A DNA stretch of 64,000 nt from Trichomonas vaginalis G3. Its lineage: Eukaryota > Parabasalia > Trichomonadida > Trichomonadidae. Where the stretch lies: contig NC_067207.1 in the NCBI RefSeq assembly GCF_026262505.1, positions 3,976,252-4,040,251 of the forward strand, written 5' to 3'. Positions 30,977 to 39,917 of the stretch are shown one piece after another. Under the pieces are notes generated by a model, which was not told the DNA's origin, searched no databases, and saw nothing but the letters and a program-made list of their open reading frames with translations. A program made the translations under genes and the position numbers. The number at the start of each line of letters is the position of its first letter. The first letter of the stretch is position 1.

Positions 30977-31366
30977 ATGTCAGGACTTAAAGAAGAACTA
31001 GACCCATTCACATATTTGAATGTTTACTTCTACCATTTTGAAAAGTCTTCATTCAGCAAAGTTTGGAACATCGAACCAGTTAAGTTTGCTATTGTGACTA
31101 AAAATGGTGCGAAATTTGAAGACTTAGACATAGAAGGTTTGTTAACAGTCAAAGAAAGTTTTGACAGAAGGTTCTCAAACCTTAAAGAAGGCAAAGCATA
31201 CAAACTTGTTATACCTTATGAACCAAAGAAAGCAGACGACTATGAATATTATGAGTCTAAAGTTGTAGAAGTTCAAGGTAAATTGGGTAAAAAGATTTTA
31301 GAGTCTAAGCCAGTGTTTGCTCCTAAAGAGGAAGAGAACATTGACATTGACCCAGAAATGTTCTAA
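30977..31366 (+). CDS. Small protein with acidic SSB-like tail (129 aa)
   Basis: It starts MSGLKEELDPFTYLNVYFYH. A compact strand-rich body (PVKFAIVTKNGAKFEDLDIE, YKLVIPYEPKKADDYEYYES) is followed by an acidic end EENIDIDPEMF. An acidic tail closing with a hydrophobic residue, next to a replicative helicase, is what single-strand DNA-binding proteins often show. That role is a hypothesis. Confidence 0.5.
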   Translation: MSGLKEELDPFTYLNVYFYHFEKSSFSKVWNIEPVKFAIVTKNGAKFEDLDIEGLLTVKESFDRRFSNLKEGKAYKLVIPYEPKKADDYEYYESKVVEVQGKLGKKILESKPVFAPKEEENIDIDPEMF

Positions 31367-31382
31367 AAATAAAATTTTATTT

Positions 31383-31836
31383 TTACATGTCATATCTCCC
31401 CTTCTCTGGAACTGGTTCAGGTTCTTTCTTCTCTTCTTCTACTTTCTTTTCTTTCTTTTCTCTCTTCTTCTTTTCTGGTGGAGTTATGTCAAACTTCTCA
31501 GAACCATATTTTTTGTAAAAGTTCTTTGTCCTTTAATAGCTCTTCTATTCTGTTTTCTATTTCATCTTCAAGAACAGTGCATGTGTCTTCTTTGCATTCT
31601 AAGAAGTTTTGTTGGACTTCATCTCTCCAAGAGGCGTCATCTCTGTCAACAAGTCTGTCATTGACAAATTTTAAGACTTCTCTGCTTAATGTTTTATGGT
31701 TCTTGTCATATTCCCAGAAACAGAACTTTAGAACAAATTCACCTTTCTTGTTTACACTATGTAAGATTTTATGGTCTACAGATGTTTTGCTGTCGAAAAG
31801 CTTGTCTCGAATATAGATAGCGAAATCACTAGACAT
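31383..31836 (-). pseudogene. Homologue of the 59,765-60,139 protein, broken
   Basis: It shares the EYDxxHxxxxxxxxKFVxxxLV pattern (WEYDKNHKTLSREVLKFVND) with the right-Maverick protein and has a Lys/Glu/Pro-rich extension. It is divergent from the ATPase gene with starts 36 bp apart. About one break. Function unknown. Confidence 0.5.
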
Positions 31837-31872
31837 TTTCTAAAAGATAAAAATTTTAATTTTTCTAAAAAT

Positions 31873-32748
31873 ATGTTAGAAAAAAAGTTTGCTGACATTG
31901 ACAAAAAATTTGAGAATGTTTTAAACAAGAACAAGAGGAAGTTGGAAAATGCTCAGATAAAGCCTATACATGACAAGTTCTTATTTGCTCAGAATGGTAT
32001 AACAGGTCTAATTGCACCACCTGGGTCGGGTAAGACTTTCACTTATCTTAAAATGGCTGCACAACAACAAGAACTAGATGAGAAGAACCCATTCTATGAG
32101 TTAGTTGTCATTTGTAGTACTTCGGGTCAATTTGACCAAACCGTCAATTCGTTCAAAGATATTATAAAGAAGTCTAAGTTAGTATGTATAAAAGACTCTG
32201 AGTTGTTAGATTGGATAAAGAAGTACCAAAGAAGGGTTTTGAAGTACAATGCTATAAATGAGTATATAAATTCTAAGTTTAAAGACCCAAATGAGGAAAT
32301 GCAGAGAATATTAGAGAAGAAACACTTCAGAAACAAACAGAAAGAGATAGAATACATTTCGAAGAAATTGCAATCTTACGATTGGAAAACGTACCCTCAT
32401 AGGTGTCTTCTTATCTTAGATGACTTTGCTTCTCATCCTTTGTTAAAGAATAGAGAACAAGATATGTGTCGAATTCTTAAGAAGCTCAGACACTTTAACA
32501 TCTCAGTTGTCATTTGTGTACAGACAGCCAAGAGTTTAAGTAAGGATGTAAAGAGAATACTTACTGACATTGTACTTTTCCCCGGATTGTCCGAAGACGA
32601 TTTCATGGAACTTATGAAAGAGTCCATGGCAGGTAAGTTTGACAGACATGAACTATGGGAGAGGTACAAAGTCATACAAGACCCTCATACTTCTTTCAGA
32701 ATTCACATCTACGCAAACAAAGTTCAAATTGTAAAAAGTCAAGCGTAA
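31873..32748 (+). CDS. A32-like DNA-packaging ATPase (291 aa)
   Basis: The ATG at 31,873 gives MLEKKFADIDKKFENVLNKN. Walker A is LIAPPGSGKTFTYL at about residues 45-58, Walker B is CLLILDDFASHPLLKN at about 180-195, and a sensor-like VVICVQTAKSL follows. It is homologous to, but clearly diverged from, the ATPase at 49,939 (Walker A GKMGSGKT, Walker B LLVCDDFAGK). The FtsK/HerA family packages genomes into preformed capsids. It reads through in full. A 22-bp repeat array begins 100 bp after its stop. Confidence 0.85.
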   Translation: MLEKKFADIDKKFENVLNKNKRKLENAQIKPIHDKFLFAQNGITGLIAPPGSGKTFTYLKMAAQQQELDEKNPFYELVVICSTSGQFDQTVNSFKDIIKKSKLVCIKDSELLDWIKKYQRRVLKYNAINEYINSKFKDPNEEMQRILEKKHFRNKQKEIEYISKKLQSYDWKTYPHRCLLILDDFASHPLLKNREQDMCRILKKLRHFNISVVICVQTAKSLSKDVKRILTDIVLFPGLSEDDFMELMKESMAGKFDRHELWERYKVIQDPHTSFRIHIYANKVQIVKSQA

Positions 32749-32847
32749 AAAATGTAAGTGTTTAGTCTTAGTCTGTTGTGGTTCTGCAGCTTTCGGTTCT
32801 TCTGGCTTTGGAATGGACTCGGTTGGTGGTACGTCAGTCATCCGTTT

Positions 32848-33258
32848 GTGTCCTGTCGGAAGGAAAATATTTTCCTGTTGGAAGGAAGAGTTCTTCCTGT
32901 CGGAAGGAAAATTTTTTCCTGTTGGAAGGAAAATTTTTTCCTGTCGGAAGGAAAATTTTTTCCTGTCGGAAGGAAAAACTTTTTCTGAAGTTCGACCAAA
33001 AAGTTCTCAATTTTCGAAAATTTGAATGGTTTACGGACGGACAACTGGAAAAATTTTTCCTGTTGGAAGGAAAATTTTTTCCTGTCGGAAGGAAAATTTT
33101 TTCCTGTTGGAAGGAAAATTTTTTCCTGTTGGAAGGAAAATTTTTTCCTGTCGGAAGGAAGAGTTCTTCCTGTCGGAAGGAAAATTTTTTCCTGTCGGAA
33201 GGAAGAGTTCTTCCTGTCGGAAGGAAATTTTTTTCCTGTCGGAAGGAAGGACTCGGAA
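32848..33258. repeat. 22-bp tandem repeat, 15 units in two blocks
   Basis: The unit is 22 bp and contains CCTGTCGGAAGGAAAA followed by a T-run; variants have CCTGTTGG or AAGAGTTCTT. Six units (32,848-32,980) and nine units (from 33,059) flank a 78-bp unrelated spacer. Each unit can fold (TTCC...GGAA). As 22 is not a multiple of 3 and the unit has no stop, several frames on both strands stay open, which creates false reading frames. It lies between the ends of the convergent ATPase and KilA-N genes. Confidence 0.95.
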
Positions 33259-33340
33259 TGCCAGAAGGATTTGACAAGACAATTTACCTTATAGAGCTAC
33301 CTGAGCCATCTGAAGTCAAGACCAAAAATAAATGGTTCAT

Positions 33341-34168
33341 TTACTCTGCTTGTTTGAAGTTGTCAAAATACTCTGTTATTTTTTCTTTCAGTAGCGGCAA
33401 ATCTTCTTTGAAGGTAAGTATTGTACAACCTTTAATATCATAGTGTGTTTGAGGTAAAGTATCTTGAACTATTTGTTTCACATCTTCATTTGGTGTCATT
33501 GAAATCGGTAAGTTTTCGCGATAGAACCAATTTCTGTCAGATTTGTAAATCTTAGCAAGGTCGTAAAAGCTTTTGTTGTTTCTTCTGACTAAATGCAACA
33601 TAACCATATCTTTATCTTCTTCATTTTCCATCTCTTCAGTATAAATCATATACTTATAGTTCTTTTCCTTTCCTTTTGGTACCGAACGTGGTATTCTTTT
33701 CTGAATGCTTTTGTCTTTTGCTTCAATGACTTCATCTTTTGCTTCAAGCTTGTTCTCTAGCTCTTCACGTTCTTGTCTATGAATTTCATCTAACATCATG
33801 AAAATATAACAAGCGTAACGAGGTGAAGCCCACATTGCAACAGCATTTACTAAAAGTCTATGAATATAATATCCTTTCAAACCATTTGGCAAATTTTTAC
33901 GATTTTCGTATGGAATCTCGTTCCTCGGTTTTTCGAGGAACGCAAACATATGAGGAAATTCTTCTAAAAGTTCTTTTGTCTGTTGGTTTTCAAACCAATG
34001 AAATGCTTGCTTTGTAGAACGAAGAGCATTCAAAATACTTTGCATTTGGTACATGTCGTCTTTGACCGAACGAATGAGACGTAACTGTTTGTTAAACTGA
34101 ACCCACTCATATTCTTCATTTATGTCTTCATGAACGATAGCAGTTGTTGTGTTCTCTGTTGTTGTCAT
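33341..34168 (-). CDS. KilA-N family protein with conserved C-terminal domain (275 aa)
   Basis: The N-terminal half looks like a KilA-N/MSV199 DNA-binding domain (QLRLIRSVKDDMYQMQSI, then GYYIHRLLVNAVAMWASPRY). A coiled coil (RQEREELENKLEAKDEVIEA) and a DUF3627-like C-terminal domain (MVMLHLVRRNNKSFYDLAKI) follow. The C-terminal half is almost identical to 60,247-61,107, while the first third differs, so the variable part may set DNA specificity. A 9-bp-stem hairpin (33,919-33,942) lies inside the variable part. Such proteins are regulators in large DNA viruses. Confidence 0.75.
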   Translation of the reverse strand: MTTTENTTTAIVHEDINEEYEWVQFNKQLRLIRSVKDDMYQMQSILNALRSTKQAFHWFENQQTKELLEEFPHMFAFLEKPRNEIPYENRKNLPNGLKGYYIHRLLVNAVAMWASPRYACYIFMMLDEIHRQEREELENKLEAKDEVIEAKDKSIQKRIPRSVPKGKEKNYKYMIYTEEMENEEDKDMVMLHLVRRNNKSFYDLAKIYKSDRNWFYRENLPISMTPNEDVKQIVQDTLPQTHYDIKGCTILTFKEDLPLLKEKITEYFDNFKQAE

Positions 34169-34256
34169 ATCTGTCCTTATATTCCGGATAAAAAAAATAT
34201 TTTATAAAAAATTAGCGTTATTTTCTGACTTTCACAAAAGACCAAAAATAAACGCT

Positions 34257-34871
34257 TTACATGTATTTTTCAGCAACTTCGTCAAATAATTTTATAGCTT
34301 TACCTATCTCATCTACTTCAAACGTTTCTTTACCTTTCGTGGGAGCACCATAAATTTTCTCAAACTTTTCAAGTAGTTCTGTTTCTGCAGCTCTCATATC
34401 GTTAACAAACACAACCTTAACTTTATTGACTATACTGTCATATCTTTGAGTTATATTATATGTTCTTCCTATCTTATATCTCTTTGTATTGAAGTCCTTC
34501 GGTTTCTGAACGATGTAAAGTAAGCCTTCACTGCAACGTTCCGTATCGAATGAACCATATGTTATGAAGTTATATCCAACAACTGGGTCTAACCATAACA
34601 AAACTATTGGTATAAGACTTTTGTCTATAAGATATGCTCTTGTTCCATAGAATGCTACTGATATCATAAGCTCAGGATTTCTTGTCAAAATTTTCTGACT
34701 AGAAGCATTTTTAACCCAGTCGTGGGATGTTTTCTTTCCAGATGGAGATATAATGTCTGACAAAGAATATTTCTTGTATTTCTTTGAGTATCTTACGTTT
34801 AAATCACCTATTCTAACCACTTTGGTGTCATTGTCTATCTTTTTAACTGTTTCAAACTCAATGTTTGTCAT
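34257..34871 (-). CDS. KilA-N plus GIY-YIG (T5orf172-like) protein (204 aa)
   Basis: Residues 1-110 resemble KilA-N (RYSKKYKKYSLSDIISPSG, YGTRAYLIDKSLIPIVLLWL). Residues about 115-200 have a T5orf172/GIY-YIG-type nuclease pattern: LLYIVQKPKDF, then RYKIGRTYNITQRYDSI, and a Glu in MRAAETELLEKF. KilA-N/GIY-YIG fusions occur in iridoviruses, mimiviruses and phages and may act as selfish nucleases or regulators. There is no counterpart in the visible part of the flanking Mavericks. Confidence 0.7.
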   Translation of the reverse strand: MTNIEFETVKKIDNDTKVVRIGDLNVRYSKKYKKYSLSDIISPSGKKTSHDWVKNASSQKILTRNPELMISVAFYGTRAYLIDKSLIPIVLLWLDPVVGYNFITYGSFDTERCSEGLLYIVQKPKDFNTKRYKIGRTYNITQRYDSIVNKVKVVFVNDMRAAETELLEKFEKIYGAPTKGKETFEVDEIGKAIKLFDEVAEKYM

Positions 34872-34978
34872 TTTCTGTTTCTTACATACAAAATAAAAAA
34901 AATTTTTTTTTAAAAACTAACTTTATTTTTTCTATCTTGTATCTTAAGGAAATTCATGAAATTTGGTCATTTTTTTAC

Positions 34979-35218
34979 GATTTCAGGGATTTTTTTACGA
35001 AGTGTTAAAGTTCTCTTCGTAAAAAAATAACAGTTATATAATGAAATTTGGTCATTTTTTCACGATTTTCATGAGTTTTAGGCGACCAGGTTTTTTTCCG
35101 TACTCGCAATTTTTTACGATTTTCATGTATAAAAGATATGATTTCAGGGATTTTTTTACGAAGTGTTAAAGTTCACTTCGTAAAAAAATAACAGTTATAT
35201 CATGAAATTTGGTCATTT
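34979..35218. repeat. Direct repeat of about 75 bp with an internal hairpin
   Basis: Two near-identical blocks (about 34,979-35,056 and 35,140-35,218) each contain TTTTTTTACGAAG, a short loop, then CTTCGTAAAAAAA, and then ATGAAATTTGGTCATTTT. The hairpin stem is 13 bp. The second block is preceded by GTATAAAAGATATGATTTCA, the same sequence that starts the gene at 58,159, so part of a gene start was duplicated here. Confidence 0.8.
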
Positions 35219-35339
35219 TACTCGGCAAAAATATATTTTAGGCGACCAGGTCCCTCGGTCCCTCGGTCCCTCGGTCAACTAACATCTTTTTGAAAATGGT
35301 GACAACATGACATTTTGACAACAACACAGGAAATAAACT

Positions 35340-35821
35340 TCTTCGTATATGTTTTGTCATGACTTCATCGAAATGAGCGTAAATGTTTTGTCAAGACTTC
35401 TTCGAAATGAGCGTAAATCAGACAAAAATATATTTTAGGTGAAGAGGTGCGATCTCACCTCCTTTTTCACCTGTTTTTTCACCTCTTGAATTTTCATGAT
35501 TTCATCGTACATGTTTTGTCAAGACTTCTTCGTAAATGTTTTGTCAAGACTTCTTCGTATATGTTTTGTCATGACTTCATCGAAATGAGCGTAAATGTTT
35601 TGTCAAACATGAGTGTAAATCAGACAAAAATATATTTTAGGTGAAGAGGTGCGATCTCACCTGTTTTCTCACCTCTTTTTTCACCTCTTGAATTTTCATG
35701 ATTTCATCGTATATGTTTTGTCAAAACTTCATCGTATATGAGCGTAAATCAGACAAAAATATATTTTAGGTGAAGAGGTGAGATCTCACCCGTTTTTTCA
35801 CCTGTTTTCTCACCTCTTTTT
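35340..35821. repeat. Iteron and GGTGA palindrome array, left side
   Basis: Units with ATGTTTTGTCAAGACTTC and CATCGAAATGAGCGTAAAT alternate with three GGTGA palindromes (about 35,438-35,496, 35,638-35,692 and 35,767-35,821). It is the mirror image of the array at 36,930-38,070. The last palindrome runs straight into the stop of the gene at 35,823. Confidence 0.85.
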
Positions 35822-35822
35822 T

Positions 35823-36737
35823 TTATAAGCGTTTTACATGAATTGTACGATGTATATTTGAAATTCTAAACAATTTCGTAGCTTCTATTTCTTCTGTCAG
35901 TATGTCAAAAGTTTTCACAATATTGAATGTATCTTTATATTTCTTCTTGACATCTGAAAGAAGGAAATCGTCAGCTGTTGGATAGTTTTTGTTTAGAAAT
36001 GCTAACATGTCCATTTTGTTTTCTGCTGGCTTTTCTGCTTCTTTCTTTAAGTCTGCATAGTCGTTTCTCATACGTTCTATCTCTTTGACGGAGTAGTTAT
36101 ATTTTCTTATTGCTGCTTTACATTTAGAACATTGTGGGTTCATTTTTGCATTGTACATTGAAATTTGACCTGCAAGTACAACTATAGCGTCAATGGTTTT
36201 CTTTAACTCAAAAGTTGCTGGTTTTATTTGTTCGTTCCATATTTTACATCTTTTATCTTTATCTCTTATCTGCCATACACATTCAGCAACTAACGAAACA
36301 AAGTTGTCGTAGGTCTTAAACTCCTCCGATTTATATATGTCAGAGATGTTCTTATATACCATATCGCAGTCTTTGTCCATGACTTTGTGGTTGCAATGAA
36401 ATCCAAGAAACTCATAGTTTACCTTACGTATGAACTTCTTTATTTCTACTGAGTCAGTTGGTTTCACTTCTATTTCATCGAATTCTGGAATAGTGAGCTT
36501 TTGTTGCTGTATTTCAGGAAGTTTAGGTAGATGGTCAATAATGTCCTGCATTTCATAAAGATATTCTTCATTTGTTTCATCTTTTGCAGTGCAATCTAAA
36601 TCTCCTTGGAGAAGTTCCTGCTTTATCTTCTGGATTTCTGTTTCGAAAGTATATGAAGAAGGAATGAAGCTTTTCATCTCAACTAACATAGATGTTGGGT
36701 TCATGACTAACGAGTTTGGTGCTGTTGTTGCTAACAT
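35823..36737 (-). CDS. Conserved Maverick protein with CxxC pair (304 aa)
   Basis: It is about 85-90% identical by eye to 58,159-59,124, and reads through in full. The N-terminus is flexible, the middle helical (EIKKFIRKVNYEFLGFHCNH), and MNPQCSKCKAAIRKYNY gives a CxxC that could bind zinc with the upstream HCNH. A coiled-coil part and a basic end (FRISNIHRTIHVKRL) follow. In both elements it is surrounded by palindromes and iterons, so a link to those repeats (binding, replication or partition) is conceivable. No known family recognised. Confidence 0.7.
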   Translation of the reverse strand: MLATTAPNSLVMNPTSMLVEMKSFIPSSYTFETEIQKIKQELLQGDLDCTAKDETNEEYLYEMQDIIDHLPKLPEIQQQKLTIPEFDEIEVKPTDSVEIKKFIRKVNYEFLGFHCNHKVMDKDCDMVYKNISDIYKSEEFKTYDNFVSLVAECVWQIRDKDKRCKIWNEQIKPATFELKKTIDAIVVLAGQISMYNAKMNPQCSKCKAAIRKYNYSVKEIERMRNDYADLKKEAEKPAENKMDMLAFLNKNYPTADDFLLSDVKKKYKDTFNIVKTFDILTEEIEATKLFRISNIHRTIHVKRL

Positions 36738-36780
36738 GTTCTTACAATAAAAATAAAAAATATTTTTTTAAAAAAACTAA

Positions 36781-36875
36781 CTTTATTTTTTATTTCGGGA
36801 AAATTCATGAGTTTTGGTTGAAAAATACGGTGAACCAAAAGTGGCTCGACCTCAAAACAAGCATTTTGTGAAGAA
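36781..36875 (+). pseudogene. Scrap of the KilA-N gene family of 57,331
   Basis: About 90 bp matching the middle of the gene at 57,331-57,996, containing TGAGTTTTGGTTGAAA, the CCAAAAGTGGCTC hairpin region and CTCAAAACAAGCATTTT. It shows that the central element or an ancestor once carried this gene at the same relative place. Confidence 0.7.
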
Positions 36876-36929
36876 TATACCAACCGCCGGAAAACAGCGG
36901 GTTGCTTTTTATACAAAATTCAACGGGTG

Positions 36930-38070
36930 AAAGAATACGATGAAACCTTGACAAAACATTTACGAAGAAGTCATGACAAAACATGTACGATGAAACCTTG
37001 ACAAAACATTTACGATGAAACCTTGACAAAAACATATACGATGAAATCATGAAAATTCAAGAGGGTAGAAAACAGGTTAGAAAACAGGTTAGATCTAACC
37101 TTCTACCCTAAATTATATTTTTGGGTCCTTTACACTCATTACGATGAAGTCATGACAAAACATGTACGATGAAACCTTGACAAAACATTTACGATGAAAC
37201 CTTGACAAAAACATATACGATGAAATCATGAAAATTCAAGAGGGTAGAAAACAGGTTAGAAAACAGGTTAGATCTAACCTTCTACCCTAAATTATATTTT
37301 TGGGTCCTTTACACTCATTACGATGAAGTCATGACAAAACATGTACGATGAAACCTTGACAAAACATTTACGATGAAACCTTGACAAAACATTTACGAAG
37401 AAGTCTTGACAAAGCATGTACGATGAAACCTTGACAAAACATATACGATGAAGTCATGACAAAACATGTACGATGAAACCTTGACAAAACATTTACGAAG
37501 AAGTCTTGACAAAGCATGTACGTTCATGTTTGACAAAGCATATACGATGAAATCATGAAAATTCAAGAGGGTAGAAAACAGGTTAGAAAACAGGTTAGAT
37601 CTAACCTTCTACCCTAAATTATATTTTTGGGTCCTTTACACTCATTACGAAGAAGTCTTGACAAAACATTTACGAAGAAGTCTTGAAAGCATGTACGTTC
37701 ATGTTTGACAAAGCATATACGATGAAATCATGAAAATTCAAGAGGGTAGAAAACAGGTTAGAAAACAGGTTAGATCTAACCTTCTACCCTAAATTATATT
37801 TTTGGGTCCTTTACACTCATTACGAAGAAGTCTTGACAAAACATTTACGAAGAAGTCTTGACAAAGCATGTACGTTCATGTTTGACAAAGCATATACGAT
37901 GAAATCATGAAAATTCAAGAGGGTAGAAAACAGGTTAGAAAACAGGTTAGATCTAACCTTCTACCCTAAAATATATTTTTGCTGAAAAATGACCAAATTT
38001 CATGAAAATTCAACGGGTGAGAAAAGAGGTGAGAAAACAGGTGAGATCTCACCTCTTCACCTAAAATATA
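36930..38070. repeat. 25-bp iteron array with six or more palindromes, right side
   Basis: Twenty or so 25-bp units start ACGATGAA or ACGAAGAA and contain CTTGACAAAACAT. They are interspersed with five copies of the GGTTAGA-version palindrome (near 37,060, 37,240, 37,565, 37,740 and 37,918), each with GGTTAGATCTAACC at the centre, and one GGTGA-version copy at 38,015-38,063. Larger units of about 175-180 bp have themselves been duplicated. Replication origin, partition site or packaging signal are possible roles. Confidence 0.9.
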
Positions 38071-38254
38071 TTTTTGGTTCATTTACACTCGTTACGATGA
38101 AGAAGTCTTGACATTTTCCCGACTGTTGTCAAAATGTCATGTTGTCACCATTTTCAAAAAGATGTTAGTTGACCGAGGGACCGAGGGACCCCCTCAGTAA
38201 ACATCTCATTTTAACTCACTTTTTTTCTATCTTAAGGAAATTCATGAAAATTCA

Positions 38255-38304
38255 ACGGGTGAAAAAACAGGTGAAAAAAGAGGTGAGATCGCACCACTTC
38301 ACCT
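38255..38304. repeat. GGTGA palindrome after the 38,317 gene
   Basis: It lies between the inverted-repeat boundary and the stop of the minor-capsid candidate, with three GGTGA words and a TCGCACCACTTCACC arm followed by TATTTTTC. Same position class as the repeats after other gene ends. Confidence 0.75.
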
Positions 38305-38316
38305 AAAATATATTTT

Positions 38317-39177
38317 TCAATACTTTTTCAGCACTTTTCCGTAGTTATATATGAAAGACAATTCGAGATAAAAGTCATAGTACAATGGTATAATATGCTG
38401 CACACCATTTGTTGTGAACCAAACTTGAAAGTCAGAGAAACTGTTACTAGGTGGTTCGTAGAATTTAGAAGCAAAGTCATAAAAGTCCTTACCGATACAT
38501 AGAAAACTATTGTTGCTTGAACTGAAACTTGCATGACACATAACATTTTGAGGGTCAAACACATTTCTATAAACTGTCAAATCTGCTGGTGGAAGTATAA
38601 ATTTAAATGGACCATCTGGTGGTAATGGTTCGTTCTGGTTTAGTAACCGAAGAAATTGTGCCCAAGAACGTTTGTCTACTTGCCAAAATAAAAACTCTGT
38701 ATCTCTTGGAGGGTTAATTTCAATCTTTTGAAATGAAACGGTGGAGTTCATCTTGTCATATTCTAGTTTCAGATAGTATGTTCCATTTAGTAAAGAGTCG
38801 TATTTTTCTTGAAATTCCCAATAATATTTGTTTATTTGAGTTTGAAAGTCATTTAGAGTTTTTTCAAGACTTTCGTCTGAACGAACTGTAAAGATCCTCA
38901 TTTCATCAAATTTGTCTATTAGACCATCAGAACCTTTATACTGCCCATGAAAATATACTGCGAACATAAATGCGTTAGTTCTATTTGAAAACAAAACTCT
39001 TCTAAATCCTATTGCCTTTGCATCTGAAGGACTTTGAAGCCAACGAACTGGATAGTCAAACCTGTACGCTCGGGATGAAATTTCTTCATCTGAAATAGTC
39101 ATACCAGCATTTGTAAAGATATAGTCTAACGGTTTTGTATCTGCTACTTTTGTTCTTTGTTTTTCAACCTGAAGCAT
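38317..39177 (-). CDS. Minor-capsid (penton-like) candidate, paralogue A (286 aa)
   Basis: It reads through in full. It shares TKPLDYIFTNAG, YRFDYPVRWL, KAIGFRR, HASFS...FLC and SDFQVWFTT...IIPLY with the gene at 43,285 in the same element, and more distantly with the 293-residue protein of the flanking Mavericks. Strand-rich with no membrane segment. Two such genes in one element could give two vertex proteins. Penton-like is inferred from context and architecture. Confidence 0.55.
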   Translation of the reverse strand: MLQVEKQRTKVADTKPLDYIFTNAGMTISDEEISSRAYRFDYPVRWLQSPSDAKAIGFRRVLFSNRTNAFMFAVYFHGQYKGSDGLIDKFDEMRIFTVRSDESLEKTLNDFQTQINKYYWEFQEKYDSLLNGTYYLKLEYDKMNSTVSFQKIEINPPRDTEFLFWQVDKRSWAQFLRLLNQNEPLPPDGPFKFILPPADLTVYRNVFDPQNVMCHASFSSSNNSFLCIGKDFYDFASKFYEPPSNSFSDFQVWFTTNGVQHIIPLYYDFYLELSFIYNYGKVLKKY

Positions 39178-39281
39178 TTAATATATGTAAAAATATATGG
39201 TTTTAAAAACGTTTTTACTTCATATTTCTCATCTAACAAACATGTTTCCCAACGGTCTTCTCCAACAAACTCAGCGTACAT
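39144..39281 (-). CDS. Small protein (45 aa) between virion genes
   Basis: A short frame begins MYAEFVGEDRWETCLLDEKY and ends with a basic tail. Its end overlaps the start of the gene at 39,177 by 34 nt, and the upstream sequence is the usual T-rich stretch. It may be real because the gap would otherwise be unusually long for this compact element. Function unknown. Confidence 0.35.
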   Translation of the reverse strand: MYAEFVGEDRWETCLLDEKYEVKTFLKPYIFTYIKCFRLKNKEQK

Positions 39282-39313
39282 TTCAAATAAAATAAAAAAA
39301 TATTTTTTTCTCT

Positions 39314-39898
39314 TTACTTTACATAACCGCCTGAAGCCATAAGTCTTTGACGCCAACCCATACCAGCTAATGAAGGTTGACTTGGTTTAGTTTGGAAACT
39401 AAACTTTGGTTTTGGTTTATCTTCAGTTTTTGGTTTTTCTTCTTCTATCGGTTTTTCGTCACTTTTCGGTTCCTCTGACTTTACTTCACTTGCAGGAACA
39501 GTTGTGTCGTCAACATCTTCATAAATATCATATGCCATTTGTTTTTGTTTTCCTTTCAACTTTTTGTGTTTGTTGTAAAGTTTAGAATATTTCGACTCTA
39601 AGTCAATGAGATGTTCTATAATGAACTGTTGGTCAGTGAAGTAAACTTTTCCATCTGTTGTCTCGAAAGCTCCTTCAGACTTCAATATTTTATTTGTGAG
39701 AGTCTGTTTCTTTTTTGAGATACTTGCCGTTCCATTTTTATGAAAAGTGACTTTGTAGTTAGGGTTTGTATTTCCAGATCTGGCACTTTCTATTATTGAA
39801 TTTTTCTCTTCATCTGTAAGTTCTTTGACAGGTTTTGACAATGGTTCTGAACTTTTTGTTTGTGGTGTCAAATCTACCGTTTCAACTTCTTCGGTCAT
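39314..39898 (-). CDS. Glu/Lys/Pro-rich protein (194 aa)
   Basis: The N-terminal half is ordered (IESARSGNTNPNYKVTFHKN, then FFTD-type strands and a coiled coil) and the C-terminal half is low-complexity (EEPKSDEKPIEEEKPKTEDK), ending MGWRQRLMASGGYVK. It belongs to a tight minus-strand run of small genes between the penton-like gene and the integrase. Its start is preceded by TTTTTTACTGAGATGAA, repeated before the next gene upstream. Perhaps a scaffold or core protein. Confidence 0.6.
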   Translation of the reverse strand: MTEEVETVDLTPQTKSSEPLSKPVKELTDEEKNSIIESARSGNTNPNYKVTFHKNGTASISKKKQTLTNKILKSEGAFETTDGKVYFTDQQFIIEHLIDLESKYSKLYNKHKKLKGKQKQMAYDIYEDVDDTTVPASEVKSEEPKSDEKPIEEEKPKTEDKPKPKFSFQTKPSQPSLAGMGWRQRLMASGGYVK

Positions 39899-39917
39899 TT
39901 CATCTCAGTAAAAAATT

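Larger units (their letters stand above)
35248..38195. repeat. 2.9-kb cassette bounded by inverted repeats
   Basis: The segment at 35,248-35,325 (tandem GGTCCCTC units, GGTCAACTAACATC, then GACAACATGACATTTTGACA) returns reverse-complemented at 38,113-38,195 with near-perfect identity. The cassette encloses one gene (35,823-36,737), a KilA-N scrap, several GGTGA palindromes and the 25-bp iteron arrays on both sides. Inverted repeats of this size would allow the middle to invert by homologous recombination. Confidence 0.8.

Noticed and set aside
32758-33443. Overlapping long reading frames on both strands with FFPVGRK/FRQEK repeats
   Set aside because: They are by-products of the stop-free 22-bp tandem repeat, visible in several frames at once. 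No independent coding signal.
36930-38000. CRISPR-like appearance of regularly spaced repeats
   Set aside because: The spacers are not unique, the units are tandem 25-bp iterons plus palindromes, no cas genes exist and the context is a eukaryotic Maverick.
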